Below, one piece after another: positions 1-6,928 of a stretch of DNA of 14,519 nucleotides (its first letter is position 1; each line of letters opens with the position of its first letter). The notes beneath the pieces are model-generated. The model searched no databases, was not told the origin of the DNA, and saw only the letters and a list, made by a program, of their open reading frames with translations. This stretch comes from HGM12587 sp945786935 (lineage in GTDB: Bacteria; Bacillota; Clostridia; Lachnospirales; Lachnospiraceae). Location of the stretch: the NCBI GenBank assembly GCA_945786935.1, contig CALZFY010000061.1, positions 1 through 14,519 on the forward strand. Reading direction: 5' to 3'. Made by a program: the position numbers and the translations under genes.

Positions 1-513
1 CTGGTGTCTGTTTTGGATGAAGATGGTATCCCTACTATGGTAAAACGAACCATGATCCTGCCACCCCAGAGTCAGATGGGAGCTCTGGATGATGAAATCA
101 GAAATTCAGAAATCCGGAATCATCTGTTATATACAAAATACAGCCAGGAGATCGACCGGGAATCAGCTTATGAATTATTAACCGGAAAAGTGGCTAAAGA
201 GACACAGGCGGCAGAAGAGGAAAAGGCAGCCAAAGAGGCTCAGAAGCAGAAGGATAAAGAGGAAACGGCCTTGAAGCGCCGGCAGGAAAAAGAAGAGGAA
301 GCAAAACGAAAGGCTGCCGAGAAAAAGGAAGCTGCACAAAAGAAAAAGGTAGAAAGTACCGTGCGCAGTGTAGGCAGAAGTGCTACGGGCACCCTTGGCC
401 GTGAAATAGGAAATTCCATTGGAGAGTCTATCGGCGGAAAGTTCGGAAAACGTCTGGGCGGCAATGTGGGGGCATCCTTAGCGAGAGGCTTATTCAGTAC
501 GCTGTTTAAATGA
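1..513 (+). CDS. HerA-like helicase/ATPase C-terminus (DUF853 family), 5'-truncated
   Basis: The frame is open from base 1 to a TGA at 511-513, so this is the last ~170 residues of a gene that starts outside the window. The first GTG (4-6) is not taken as a start. The stretch with ILPPQSQMGAL followed by 'DRESAYELL' resembles the C-terminal end of DUF853/HerA_C proteins (E. coli YjgR type), cytoplasmic hexameric P-loop ATPases related to HerA. Next comes a Lys/Glu/Ala-rich, probably helical or coiled-coil stretch (about residues 62-120), then a Gly-rich tail with repeated GxxxG spacing (TLGREIGNSIGESIGGKFG), which is also usual at the end of this family. The ATPase core is not visible, so the call rests on the tail only. 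No terminator follows; the next promoter starts 10 bp after the stop. Confidence 0.75.
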   Translation: MVSVLDEDGIPTMVKRTMILPPQSQMGALDDEIRNSEIRNHLLYTKYSQEIDRESAYELLTGKVAKETQAAEEEKAAKEAQKQKDKEETALKRRQEKEEEAKRKAAEKKEAAQKKKVESTVRSVGRSATGTLGREIGNSIGESIGGKFGKRLGGNVGASLARGLFSTLFK

Positions 514-522
514 TTGTTTAAT

Positions 523-551
523 TTGACAAAAAACGGCTCATATATTAAAAT
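523..551 (+). promoter_or_regulatory. Sigma-A promoter for the GH13 gene
   Basis: A perfect -35 TTGACA (523-528) is followed by a 17-bp spacer and TAAAAT (546-551, 5 of 6 to consensus). The predicted start near 558 gives a leader of about 78 nt before the GH13 ATG. This suggests the gene is transcribed separately from the upstream HerA-like gene. Confidence 0.75.
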
Positions 552-635
552 GTTTTAGGGTAATTTGTATAAAGAACAGCATTTTTTGAAAGATTAACAA
601 TTACCAAACTATTTGAAACCAAGGAGGAAAAAAAC

Positions 636-2378
636 ATGGCGTGGTATGATGAAGCCGTATTTTATCACATTTATCCGTTAGGGCTGACAGGAGCTCCGAA
701 AGAGAATTCTTATGGAGAACCGGTGCACCGGCTAAATACACTGCTGCCGTGGATCTCCCACGTAAAAAAAATCGGATGTAATGCAATTTATATCGGACCG
801 CTGTTTGAGTCCGTAGGACATGGATATGAGACAACAGATTACAAAAAGCTGGACAGCAGACTGGGAACCAATGAGGATCTGACAAACTTTGTGGCAGAAT
901 GTCATAAGCAGGGCATCAGAGTGATCTTAGACGGTGTGTTTAATCATACAGGCCGTGATTTCTTTGCATTTCAGGATCTTAAGAAAAACAGGGAAAATTC
1001 ACCTTATAAAGATTGGTACTGTAATGTGAATTTCTGGGGAAATAATTCCTATAATGACGGATTTTCCTATGAAAACTGGGGAGGCTATGACCTTCTTGTA
1101 AAATTAAACCAGCACAATCCCGCAGTCAGGGACTATATTTGTGATGTGATCCGTTTCTGGGTCAGTGAGTTTGACATTGACGGAATCCGTCTGGATGCAG
1201 CGGATGTCATGGACTTTAACTATATGAAGGCACTCCGTCAGGTTGCCAATGAAGTAAAGCCTGAATTCTGGCTGATGGGTGAGGTTATCCATGGAGATTA
1301 TTCCCGCTGGGCTAATGAAGGAACGCTGCATTCCGTAACCAACTATATGCTGCATAAAGCATTGTATTCCGGCCACAATGACCATAACTATTTTGAAATT
1401 GCCCATACCATCAAATATGTCAGCGGCATGGTAGGGGATAAATTAAAATTATACAGCTTTGTGGACAACCATGATGTGGAACGTATTTACACAAAGCTTA
1501 ATAATAAAGCACATTATGTGCCTGTTCACATCATGCTCTATACGCTGCCGGGAGTTCCGTCCCTTTACTATGGATCGGAATTTGGTATCGAGGGTAAAAA
1601 GGAACGCTTTTCCGATGATTCCTTAAGACCTGCGTTAAACTACGAAGATTATAAGGATGCAGTGGAAACCAATCCATGTACGAAGCTCATTGCGGCTCTC
1701 GGCAAGATACGTCAGAATACACCTGCACTCTGCTACGGAGATTATAAGGAATTGTTACTACAGACAACACATTTTGCCTATGCAAGAACACTGGATGGAA
1801 AATCTGTGATCGTGACCGTAAACAATGCGGACAATGAAGTGTCCATGGAGCTTCCGGCAGGAAACTCTGCAGAATATGTGGGAGCACTTTCGGGAGAACG
1901 ATTAGGAGTAAATAATGGACGCATTTCTGTAAAGGTAGCAGCAAATTCCGGTGAAATCTGGATTCCGGCTGAAATGTGTACAGAAACCTTTGCACCTGTG
2001 AAAGCTGTGGAGATCGTGAAGGCACCACAGCCGGAGAAGAAAGAAGAAGAGCTTTTAAAAGAAAGTGACTGTGCAGGAGAAAATCAGACAGAGGATATGC
2101 ATGATGCCCGTGAGGAAGAATCTGTTTTAGAAAAAGTGCAGGAAACTGTAAATACAGAAACTGTAGTTAGAACACAGCCTACAGAAAAGAAAACTGAGCC
2201 TGAAAAAGTAACCGTAGACTGGAGCAAATCCTACGAGGATATGTCCGTAGAAGAGCTTCAGGAGGCAATCCTCGAAAAGATGCGAAGAAACGGTCCTGTG
2301 ACAGATTATATGTTAGGAACTGTCAGGGAGAATACCCATCATGGTTCCTTAGTGAACTGGGTGAAGAGCTTCCGATAG
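636..2378 (+). CDS. GH13 alpha-amylase family glycoside hydrolase, cytoplasmic, with C-terminal extension
   Basis: A 580-residue alpha-glucan-active enzyme. The four conserved GH13 regions are visible: DGVFNH (99-104), GIRLDAAD with nucleophile Asp187, GEV with acid/base Glu216, and FVDNHD with Asp280. The TIM barrel covers about residues 1-345 and a beta-sandwich domain about 365-445. There is no signal peptide, so it should act on imported or stored maltodextrins in the cytoplasm; exact specificity cannot be read. The start is fixed by AAGGAGG (621-627) 8 bp upstream of the ATG. Odd feature: after the catalytic unit there is an acidic/Lys/Pro-rich linker (about 450-527) and a short helical module (about 528-580, SYEDMSVEELQEAI onward), which is not part of a normal GH13 enzyme. 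It is monocistronic, with its own promoter and a strong terminator. Confidence 0.88.
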   Translation: MAWYDEAVFYHIYPLGLTGAPKENSYGEPVHRLNTLLPWISHVKKIGCNAIYIGPLFESVGHGYETTDYKKLDSRLGTNEDLTNFVAECHKQGIRVILDGVFNHTGRDFFAFQDLKKNRENSPYKDWYCNVNFWGNNSYNDGFSYENWGGYDLLVKLNQHNPAVRDYICDVIRFWVSEFDIDGIRLDAADVMDFNYMKALRQVANEVKPEFWLMGEVIHGDYSRWANEGTLHSVTNYMLHKALYSGHNDHNYFEIAHTIKYVSGMVGDKLKLYSFVDNHDVERIYTKLNNKAHYVPVHIMLYTLPGVPSLYYGSEFGIEGKKERFSDDSLRPALNYEDYKDAVETNPCTKLIAALGKIRQNTPALCYGDYKELLLQTTHFAYARTLDGKSVIVTVNNADNEVSMELPAGNSAEYVGALSGERLGVNNGRISVKVAANSGEIWIPAEMCTETFAPVKAVEIVKAPQPEKKEEELLKESDCAGENQTEDMHDAREEESVLEKVQETVNTETVVRTQPTEKKTEPEKVTVDWSKSYEDMSVEELQEAILEKMRRNGPVTDYMLGTVRENTHHGSLVNWVKSFR

Positions 2379-2413
2379 GTTAAGACTTGCTTATATTTGG
2401 GAAGCATGAACAA

Positions 2414-2448
2414 ACAATAGAAAGCACGATCTGCTAGCTTTCTATTGT
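2414..2448. repeat. Perfect 12-bp inverted repeat after GH13 gene
   Basis: ACAATAGAAAGC (2414-2425) and GCTTTCTATTGT (2437-2448) pair perfectly around an 11-nt loop. It has no immediate T-run, but sits 7 bp before a second hairpin that does, so the two probably form a tandem transcription end for the convergent genes. Confidence 0.7.
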
Positions 2449-2455
2449 CATAAAT

Positions 2456-2505
2456 AAAAACCACCATGGAGTCAGAATCTGGTTCTGATTTCATGGTGGT
2501 TTTTT
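2456..2505. terminator. Bidirectional intrinsic terminator
   Basis: AACCACCATG (2459-2468) pairs with CATGGTGGTT (2492-2501), and inside it TCAGAA pairs with TTCTGA. With A-T and G-T pairs between them the stem is almost continuous. Five A's precede it and six T's follow it, so it has a U-tract in both directions. It closes the GH13 gene on the plus strand and the ATP-grasp operon on the minus strand. Confidence 0.9.
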
Positions 2506-2511
2506 GATTTC

Positions 2512-3705
2512 TTATTTTTCCTTCACAATATCACTGTAGAAACGGTTCAGCTGTCGTTTGTCCGGGAAGGTTGCGATATACATCTGGTTTCCCATAGCAG
2601 CTGCAAGCACATCCGGCAGACGGTCTACCATTTTCATCTGCTTTCCGTATTTCTTCATAATCTCTTCATGGCTGTATTTGAAAGGCTTTCCGTCACGACG
2701 TCCTGCAAAAGCACAGAAGGAAGACTCTCCAACCGGCATGGTAGATTTATCAAAAGCGATCATGTCAGCCCAGATCTTGTAGACATTGGTGCTGTGGGCA
2801 AAGTTGATCATATCCGGAGTAAAGCCTCCGCAGGGACGCATGTTTACTTCCAGTGCCATGAGGGTTCCTTTTTTACCAATGCCTTCATGGTCTTCTAAGA
2901 GACGGAAAAATTCAAAGTGCACGAAACGGCTTTTTACGCCAAAGCTTTTTACGGTTGCACGTCCGATTTTTCTGGTATCTGCAGGAAGGCTCTTTAAAAT
3001 GTAATAAAGGGAGTTATCCTGGTTGTTTACGATATCCATGATAGAATCCGGAGTCACATTTCCGGTTTCAAAAATGGGCTCGCCTTTGGAGTCAATAATG
3101 GCATCATAGGAGTTGATCTCTGCATTAATAAATTCTTCCATAATATAAGGGATACTTTCCCATTTCTCCTGAAAGAAGGTCTTAAGCTCCTCGTCGTTAC
3201 TGATTTTAAAGGTATGAGAAGCACCCACGCCATTATCAGGCTTTGCAACCACCGGATAGCCCACTTCTTTTACAAATTCCAGGGCGCCCTCCAGTTTATC
3301 AACCATGTGGTGGCGTGCTACAGGAATTCCGGCTTTTTTATAGAATTCCTTCATCTTTGATTTATATTTGATCCGTGGAATATCTTCCACCTGGAAGCTG
3401 GTGGTGATGTTAAAGTCACTGCGGAGTCTGGCATCCCTTTCCAGCCAGTATTCATTGTTGGATTCGATCCATTCGATTCGGCCGTATCTAAAGATAAAAT
3501 ATGCTACGGCACGGTACACCTGATCATCATTTTCCAGATTATCTACTTTATAGTATTCGGTCAGGCTGTTTTTTAATTCGCTGCTTAATTCGTTATATGG
3601 TGCGTCTCCAATTCCAAGAACATTGAGTCCGTTTTCCTTTAATTCACGGCAAAACATCCAGTAATTGGTAGGAAAGTTTGGTGAAATAAATACAAAATTT
3701 CTCAT
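2512..3705 (-). CDS. ATP-grasp domain protein (carboxylate-amine/thiol ligase-like)
   Basis: A 397-residue ATP-grasp enzyme. An N-terminal pre-ATP-grasp Rossmann-like part (MRNFVFISPNFP; about 1-105) precedes the ATP-grasp fold: VVAKPDNGVGASH (about 152-164) with the ATP-binding Lys155, the hinge YIMEEFI (about 187-193), and the metal-binding ALEVNMRPCGG (Glu286, Asn288). Family knowledge: such enzymes activate a carboxylate as acyl phosphate and join it to an amine or thiol; the acceptor here is unknown. No signal peptide, so cytoplasmic. The start has GAGGGA a few bases upstream. It is the last gene of a minus-strand operon, 18 bp after the stop of an esterase, and ends at the bidirectional terminator. 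Co-transcription with two PF00756-type hydrolases suggests a shared pathway in which one enzyme makes a bond that the hydrolases cut or transfer, but this is inference. Confidence 0.82.
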   Translation of the reverse strand: MRNFVFISPNFPTNYWMFCRELKENGLNVLGIGDAPYNELSSELKNSLTEYYKVDNLENDDQVYRAVAYFIFRYGRIEWIESNNEYWLERDARLRSDFNITTSFQVEDIPRIKYKSKMKEFYKKAGIPVARHHMVDKLEGALEFVKEVGYPVVAKPDNGVGASHTFKISNDEELKTFFQEKWESIPYIMEEFINAEINSYDAIIDSKGEPIFETGNVTPDSIMDIVNNQDNSLYYILKSLPADTRKIGRATVKSFGVKSRFVHFEFFRLLEDHEGIGKKGTLMALEVNMRPCGGFTPDMINFAHSTNVYKIWADMIAFDKSTMPVGESSFCAFAGRRDGKPFKYSHEEIMKKYGKQMKMVDRLPDVLAAAMGNQMYIATFPDKRQLNRFYSDIVKEK

Positions 3706-3723
3706 TCGTAATCCCTCATTTAT

Positions 3724-4479
3724 TTAATCGTTTAACAGGTACGGCAAAAAGTAAGCGGTCTGTTTATACCACCAGTCCCAGTCGTGGGCAACATCAAATC
3801 CCCAGAAATCTACCCAGAGGTTGATTCCCTTTTCATCCAGAATTGCTTTTAATTCTCTGGTACTGTCCGGAATTTCCCAGGGACCCTGGCCCACACAGAT
3901 CACACCTTTTCTTTCATTGAACATGGATATGTAAGGATGATCCTTTGGAAGATTTCTCATGTAATGAACCGGTGAGTTCTGGTATACGATATCATCCATG
4001 TATCCTCCAAAACCATATTCCGCAGTATAAATTCCGCTTAAAGCCAAAAGCCGGTCAAAAAGATCAGGACGTCTAAGATAGAGGTTTACCGCATGGGTGG
4101 CACCAAGACTGCAGCCAAAGGCAAGAACACCGCCCCGGTCGGCCTGTCCGTTCTTTTCCCATGCATAATTTTTTAAGAAAGGAACCACTTCCTCAGTAAT
4201 GTAACGCATCCACGCCTCATGGCGCTCTGCCTTCCAACGGCCGTCTCCATGGTGGTTTGACCAGGTTTCACGGTCAATGGTATCAATGGCACAAACCATG
4301 ACCTGACCTGAATCGATCCATGGACGCCATACATCGGTCATCTTAAAGTTTTCAAAGTCAAAAAATCTTCCGTCCTGACAGGGAATAAAGATCGCAGGGC
4401 GGCCTCCGTGACCGTAAATTTTACATTCCATATCCCGGCCAAGACAGGGGCTGTAAAATTTGAAATAATTTGTCTCCAT
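3724..4479 (-). CDS. Esterase family alpha/beta hydrolase (PF00756-like)
   Basis: A 251-residue alpha/beta hydrolase. The nucleophile elbow is GCSLG with Ser124 inside AFGCSLGATHA, and the likely catalytic His is His232 in FDVAHDWDWW near the C-terminus; the acid is probably an Asp or Glu around residues 202-205. There is no signal peptide. Two ATGs compete: one at 4485 lies only 3 bp from AGGAGG (4489-4494), the second at 4479 lies 9 bp from it, so I choose 4479. It is the middle gene of the minus-strand operon, 75 bp after the first esterase and 18 bp before the ATP-grasp gene. It is rich in Trp and aromatic residues. Family members include esterase D, enterochelin esterase and acyltransferases; the true substrate is unknown. 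Confidence 0.8.
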   Translation of the reverse strand: METNYFKFYSPCLGRDMECKIYGHGGRPAIFIPCQDGRFFDFENFKMTDVWRPWIDSGQVMVCAIDTIDRETWSNHHGDGRWKAERHEAWMRYITEEVVPFLKNYAWEKNGQADRGGVLAFGCSLGATHAVNLYLRRPDLFDRLLALSGIYTAEYGFGGYMDDIVYQNSPVHYMRNLPKDHPYISMFNERKGVICVGQGPWEIPDSTRELKAILDEKGINLWVDFWGFDVAHDWDWWYKQTAYFLPYLLND

Positions 4480-4554
4480 AAGCATCTTCCTCCTAAAAGT
4501 TTTTCAGTTTATTATAGTAGCTTCACAATTTCAGTTTTGAGATAGTCTCATATT

Positions 4555-5325
4555 TTATTTCAGATCATACATAAAAGTTTCCATAAAGAATGGAATCTGT
4601 TTTTCCCAGCTTGCCTCACAGTGGGTTCCACCGGGAACAATACGACAGTGGAGATTTATCTTTCGCCACATCAGCAGAGTAGAAAGCTCCCCAAAGGTGC
4701 GCCTCATGTTTTTATGATTCCCGAATTCTTCAGAGCCGTAATCCATATACAGAGTTGTATCCGGTAAAATGGAAGCAGTGGAGAGCATATTTCGTACCTC
4801 CACAGGTGATGCCCAAAGGGAAGGGGAAAGTGCGGCAGCTTTGGAATAAATGTGATTGTATTCCATCAGTGCATAAACGCTCATGAGTCCTCCCATGGAA
4901 CTTCCCGCAATAAAGGTATGGGCTCTGTCGGAGAGGGTACGGTAATTCTGGTCAATATAGCGTTTGAATACATTGACAAACCATTCCATGGTTGCCTTAC
5001 CACGTCCGGGGATAAAGCCAAACTGGTCATCCTTAAATGTAAATGGAGAATATTCCTCTAAACGTCCGTTGTTGGGACTGTGATTGCATTCCACTGCGGC
5101 AATGATCATCTGGGTTTTGGTACGGTTCATATATTCCTGCATACCCCAGCTTTTTCCGTAGGTAGCATCGGAATCAAAAAATACATTGTGTCCGTCAAAC
5201 ATATAAAGAACCGGATAACGTTTCCCGGGCTCCCACTCATAGGACTCCGGTAAATAAATGTATGCAGTACGTCTCTCCGCGGTGCCGTCAGCAAGGGGAA
5301 AGTTTACGTCAAATCGTTTTGTCAT
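4555..5325 (-). CDS. Esterase family alpha/beta hydrolase (PF00756-like, enterochelin esterase/esterase D fold)
   Basis: A 256-residue protein and first gene of the minus-strand operon. The N-terminus RRTAYIYLPESYE...YPVLYMFDGHN is typical of the putative esterase family (PF00756). The triad can be read as Ser143 in IAGSSMGGLMS, Asp195 in LYMDYGSEE and His235 in PGGTHCEASW. No signal peptide or membrane segment, so cytoplasmic. The start has AGGAGA 5 bp upstream. It differs clearly from the next gene, so the pair is not a recent duplication. Function is probably hydrolysis of an ester or amide in the same pathway as the downstream ATP-grasp ligase; the substrate is not known. Confidence 0.85.
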   Translation of the reverse strand: MTKRFDVNFPLADGTAERRTAYIYLPESYEWEPGKRYPVLYMFDGHNVFFDSDATYGKSWGMQEYMNRTKTQMIIAAVECNHSPNNGRLEEYSPFTFKDDQFGFIPGRGKATMEWFVNVFKRYIDQNYRTLSDRAHTFIAGSSMGGLMSVYALMEYNHIYSKAAALSPSLWASPVEVRNMLSTASILPDTTLYMDYGSEEFGNHKNMRRTFGELSTLLMWRKINLHCRIVPGGTHCEASWEKQIPFFMETFMYDLK

Positions 5326-5346
5326 ATAATCTCCTGTCTCTCATTA

Positions 5347-5360
5347 ACACTTTAAAGTGT
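5347..5360. promoter_or_regulatory. 14-bp palindrome, candidate operator of the esterase/ATP-grasp operon
   Basis: ACACTTTAAAGTGT is a perfect palindrome that continues as a TT/AA pair beyond one mismatch. It lies 21 bp upstream of the first esterase start. On the minus strand a weak promoter, TTTAAA then 18 bp then TACACT, would place the -10 inside the palindrome. A dimeric repressor site is the natural reading, but the regulator is unknown. Confidence 0.5.
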
Positions 5361-5422
5361 AAAATTAAAAATATTTCCATTTAAATTTATCACAGTAGGA
5401 AAAAATTGGCAAGAACAGATAA

Positions 5423-5450
5423 TCCCGAGTTTCGCTTATAAAACTCGGGA
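5423..5450 (-). terminator. Hairpin after the ferritin-like gene
   Basis: TCCCGAGTTT (5423-5432) and AAACTCGGGA (5441-5450) form a perfect 10-bp stem with an 8-nt loop, 10 bp after the stop of the minus-strand gene. The following sequence on the minus strand is only moderately T-rich (ATTATCTGTTCTT), so it is probably a weak terminator or 3'-end stabiliser. Confidence 0.55.
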
Positions 5451-5459
5451 AAGTGTGGA

Positions 5460-5894
5460 CTATAAATATGCCCTCAGTTCTTTTCTCAGCTGATCCTCAA
5501 TATCAATGAGGCGGTTACAGAGTGCTTTTACTTTGGAATCTGCATTGGAATACTGATTCAAATATTTGTACAGTGACTTGATGCCCATATTGCAGCCATC
5601 GGTGATCAGGTCAGCTGCAGTCTGATCGCTGTCATCAATACCCATCTTCATATTGGTTTTCAGCCAGGACATGCCCTTCGCCATGGCATTGGGATCTTTT
5701 TCATCACTGCCATAGGAAAGAAGCATGGAATGGATCTCATTTCCCAGCTTTTCATGATGTTTTTTTGTCTCTGTCAGCAATTTTTTCAAATCAGTATTTT
5801 CCACCTTATCCAGTATCTCGTCCAAAGATGTGACAGCCATTTTAGAGCCTGCATCGCATTCCTTTAATAGTTTGATGGTGTCCTGATGTTCCAT
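5460..5894 (-). CDS. Small four-helix ferritin-like protein (DUF2383-like)
   Basis: A 144-residue all-helical, soluble protein. Its pattern of four amphipathic helices (MEHQDTIKLLKECDAGSKMA; TDLKKLLTETKKHHEKLGNEIHSMLL; DDSDQTAADLITDGCNMGI; SKVKALCNRLIDIEDQLRKEL) resembles the ferritin-like DUF2383/PA2169 type of stress proteins. Possible metal ligands are His46, His47, Glu48, His54 and the acidic IDIED near the end, but a full di-iron motif is not evident. The start is set at 5894 because AAGGAGG ends 5 bp upstream; an in-frame ATG 7 codons earlier overlaps the Shine-Dalgarno and is rejected. It is a single gene divergent from larB and followed by a hairpin. Role unknown; a link to metal or oxidative stress would be guesswork. 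Confidence 0.6.
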   Translation of the reverse strand: MEHQDTIKLLKECDAGSKMAVTSLDEILDKVENTDLKKLLTETKKHHEKLGNEIHSMLLSYGSDEKDPNAMAKGMSWLKTNMKMGIDDSDQTAADLITDGCNMGIKSLYKYLNQYSNADSKVKALCNRLIDIEDQLRKELRAYL

Positions 5895-5929
5895 AAAAAC
5901 CTCCTTGAAAATCATATGATGTGATAGGG

Positions 5930-5942
5930 TAACAATATGTTA
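5930..5942. promoter_or_regulatory. 13-bp palindrome upstream of the ferritin-like gene
   Basis: TAACA-ATA-TGTTA is a perfect 5-3-5 inverted repeat, 36 bp upstream of the chosen start. A second 10-bp palindrome, ATCATATGAT, lies at 5911-5920. In AT-rich DNA short palindromes arise by chance, so this is only a candidate operator. Confidence 0.3.
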
Positions 5943-6040
5943 TCTGTTTTAGAATGTGTAGAATGCTTCTCATTTATACGCTTATTTGTATCTGGACGAA
6001 ACAGTGGTTTTTAGTTTTTGGCTTCTTGGGAAAAACGGCG

Positions 6041-6068
6041 TTGAAATAAGGAGAGAATATGTTAAAAT
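6041..6068 (+). promoter_or_regulatory. Candidate sigma-A promoter of larBC
   Basis: TTGAAA (6041-6046) and TAAAAT (6063-6068) each match consensus at 5 of 6 positions with a 16-bp spacer. Transcription would begin near 6075, leaving a leader of about 100 nt. This is the best promoter in the 281-bp gene-free stretch 5895-6175; the rest of that stretch shows only short palindromes. Confidence 0.55.
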
Positions 6069-6076
6069 TGATATGA

Positions 6077-6098
6077 CTGTTTAGAAGGCACTGAACAG
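6077..6098 (+). other. 5'-leader stem-loop of the lar transcript
   Basis: CTGTTTAG (6077-6084) pairs with CTGAACAG (6091-6098), including one G-U pair, around an AAGGCA loop. If the promoter above is right, this hairpin is at the very 5' end of the mRNA, where it could protect from decay. It does not resemble a riboswitch I know. Confidence 0.35.
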
Positions 6099-6175
6099 AT
6101 GCAAATTGATACAGGATGACTGTTATGAGAAAGAAATCAGTATAGAACCTTAATTTAGAAGTCTGAGGTATATGG

Positions 6176-6928
6176 ATGAACGATATCAAAGTAATATTAG
6201 AGCAATATAAAAACAATGAAATCTCTCAGGAGGACGCAATTTTAAAATTAAAAAAGGAGCCCTTTGAGGATATCGGATATGCAAAAGTAGATTTACACCG
6301 GAAATTGAGACAAGGGGCTGCAGAAGTGATCTACGGCGAAGGGAAAACCCCGGAGCAGATCATAGGAATTTGTGACTCCATGTTAAAGAATGATGAGAAA
6401 ACGATCCTGATCACAAGGCTTTCCAAAGAATCGGCGGATATCATTTCCAGGGTTCATAGTCTGGATTATCACCCTCAGGCACGCATTGGAATTATTGGAA
6501 AGCTACCGGTACCCGATGGTATTGGAAAAATTGTGGTAGCTACCGGTGGAACCAGTGACATTCCTGTGGCCGAGGAGGCTGCTCTCACTGCGGAAGTTTT
6601 GGGCAATGAAGTGGTCCGGCTGTATGATGTGGGTGTAGCAGGGGTGCATCGCTTATTGTCTCATCTGGATGAACTTATGAGTGCCAGTGTTGTGATCGCT
6701 GTGGCAGGCATGGAAGGAGCTTTGGCCAGTGTTGTGGGAGGTCTGGTAGATTGTCCTGTGATCGCAGTACCTACCAGCGTAGGCTATGGGGCATCCTTTG
6801 GCGGGATTTCGGCACTTTTATCCATGCTTAATTCCTGTGCCAGCGGAGTGACTGTAGTCAATATTGACAATGGATTTGGCGCAGGATTTTCTGCCAGCAG
6901 AATCAATCATATGGAGAAAAAAGAATGA
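6176..6928 (+). CDS. larB: Nickel-pincer cofactor biosynthesis protein LarB
   Basis: A 250-residue LarB, pyridinium-3,5-biscarboxylic acid mononucleotide synthase. Family knowledge: LarB carboxylates and hydrolyses nicotinic acid adenine dinucleotide, the first step of NPN cofactor synthesis. The N-terminal part (about 1-110) carries the typical LarB start (ILEQYKNNEISQEDAILKL). The C-terminal PurE-like domain holds VVATGGTSDIPVAEEAA (about 120-136), AVAGMEGALASVVGGL (175-190), PTSVGYGASFGG and INSCASG-type loop. Cys221 falls at the same number as the catalytic cysteine reported for the Lactobacillus plantarum enzyme. Length is normal. The start at 6176 has TGAGG 7 bp upstream. The stop overlaps the larC start by 4 bp (ATGA), so the two are translationally coupled. 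Confidence 0.95.
   Translation: MNDIKVILEQYKNNEISQEDAILKLKKEPFEDIGYAKVDLHRKLRQGAAEVIYGEGKTPEQIIGICDSMLKNDEKTILITRLSKESADIISRVHSLDYHPQARIGIIGKLPVPDGIGKIVVATGGTSDIPVAEEAALTAEVLGNEVVRLYDVGVAGVHRLLSHLDELMSASVVIAVAGMEGALASVVGGLVDCPVIAVPTSVGYGASFGGISALLSMLNSCASGVTVVNIDNGFGAGFSASRINHMEKKE

Noticed and set aside
6059..6076. Five-codon leader ORF with AAGGAG upstream before larB
   Set aside because: It lies inside the predicted promoter (between -35 and start of transcription), so it would not be transcribed from it, and the peptide is trivial.
5895..6175. Extra small gene in the 281-bp gap before larB
   Set aside because: Only short frames without good start signals; the stretch is AT-rich and fits a divergent promoter region.
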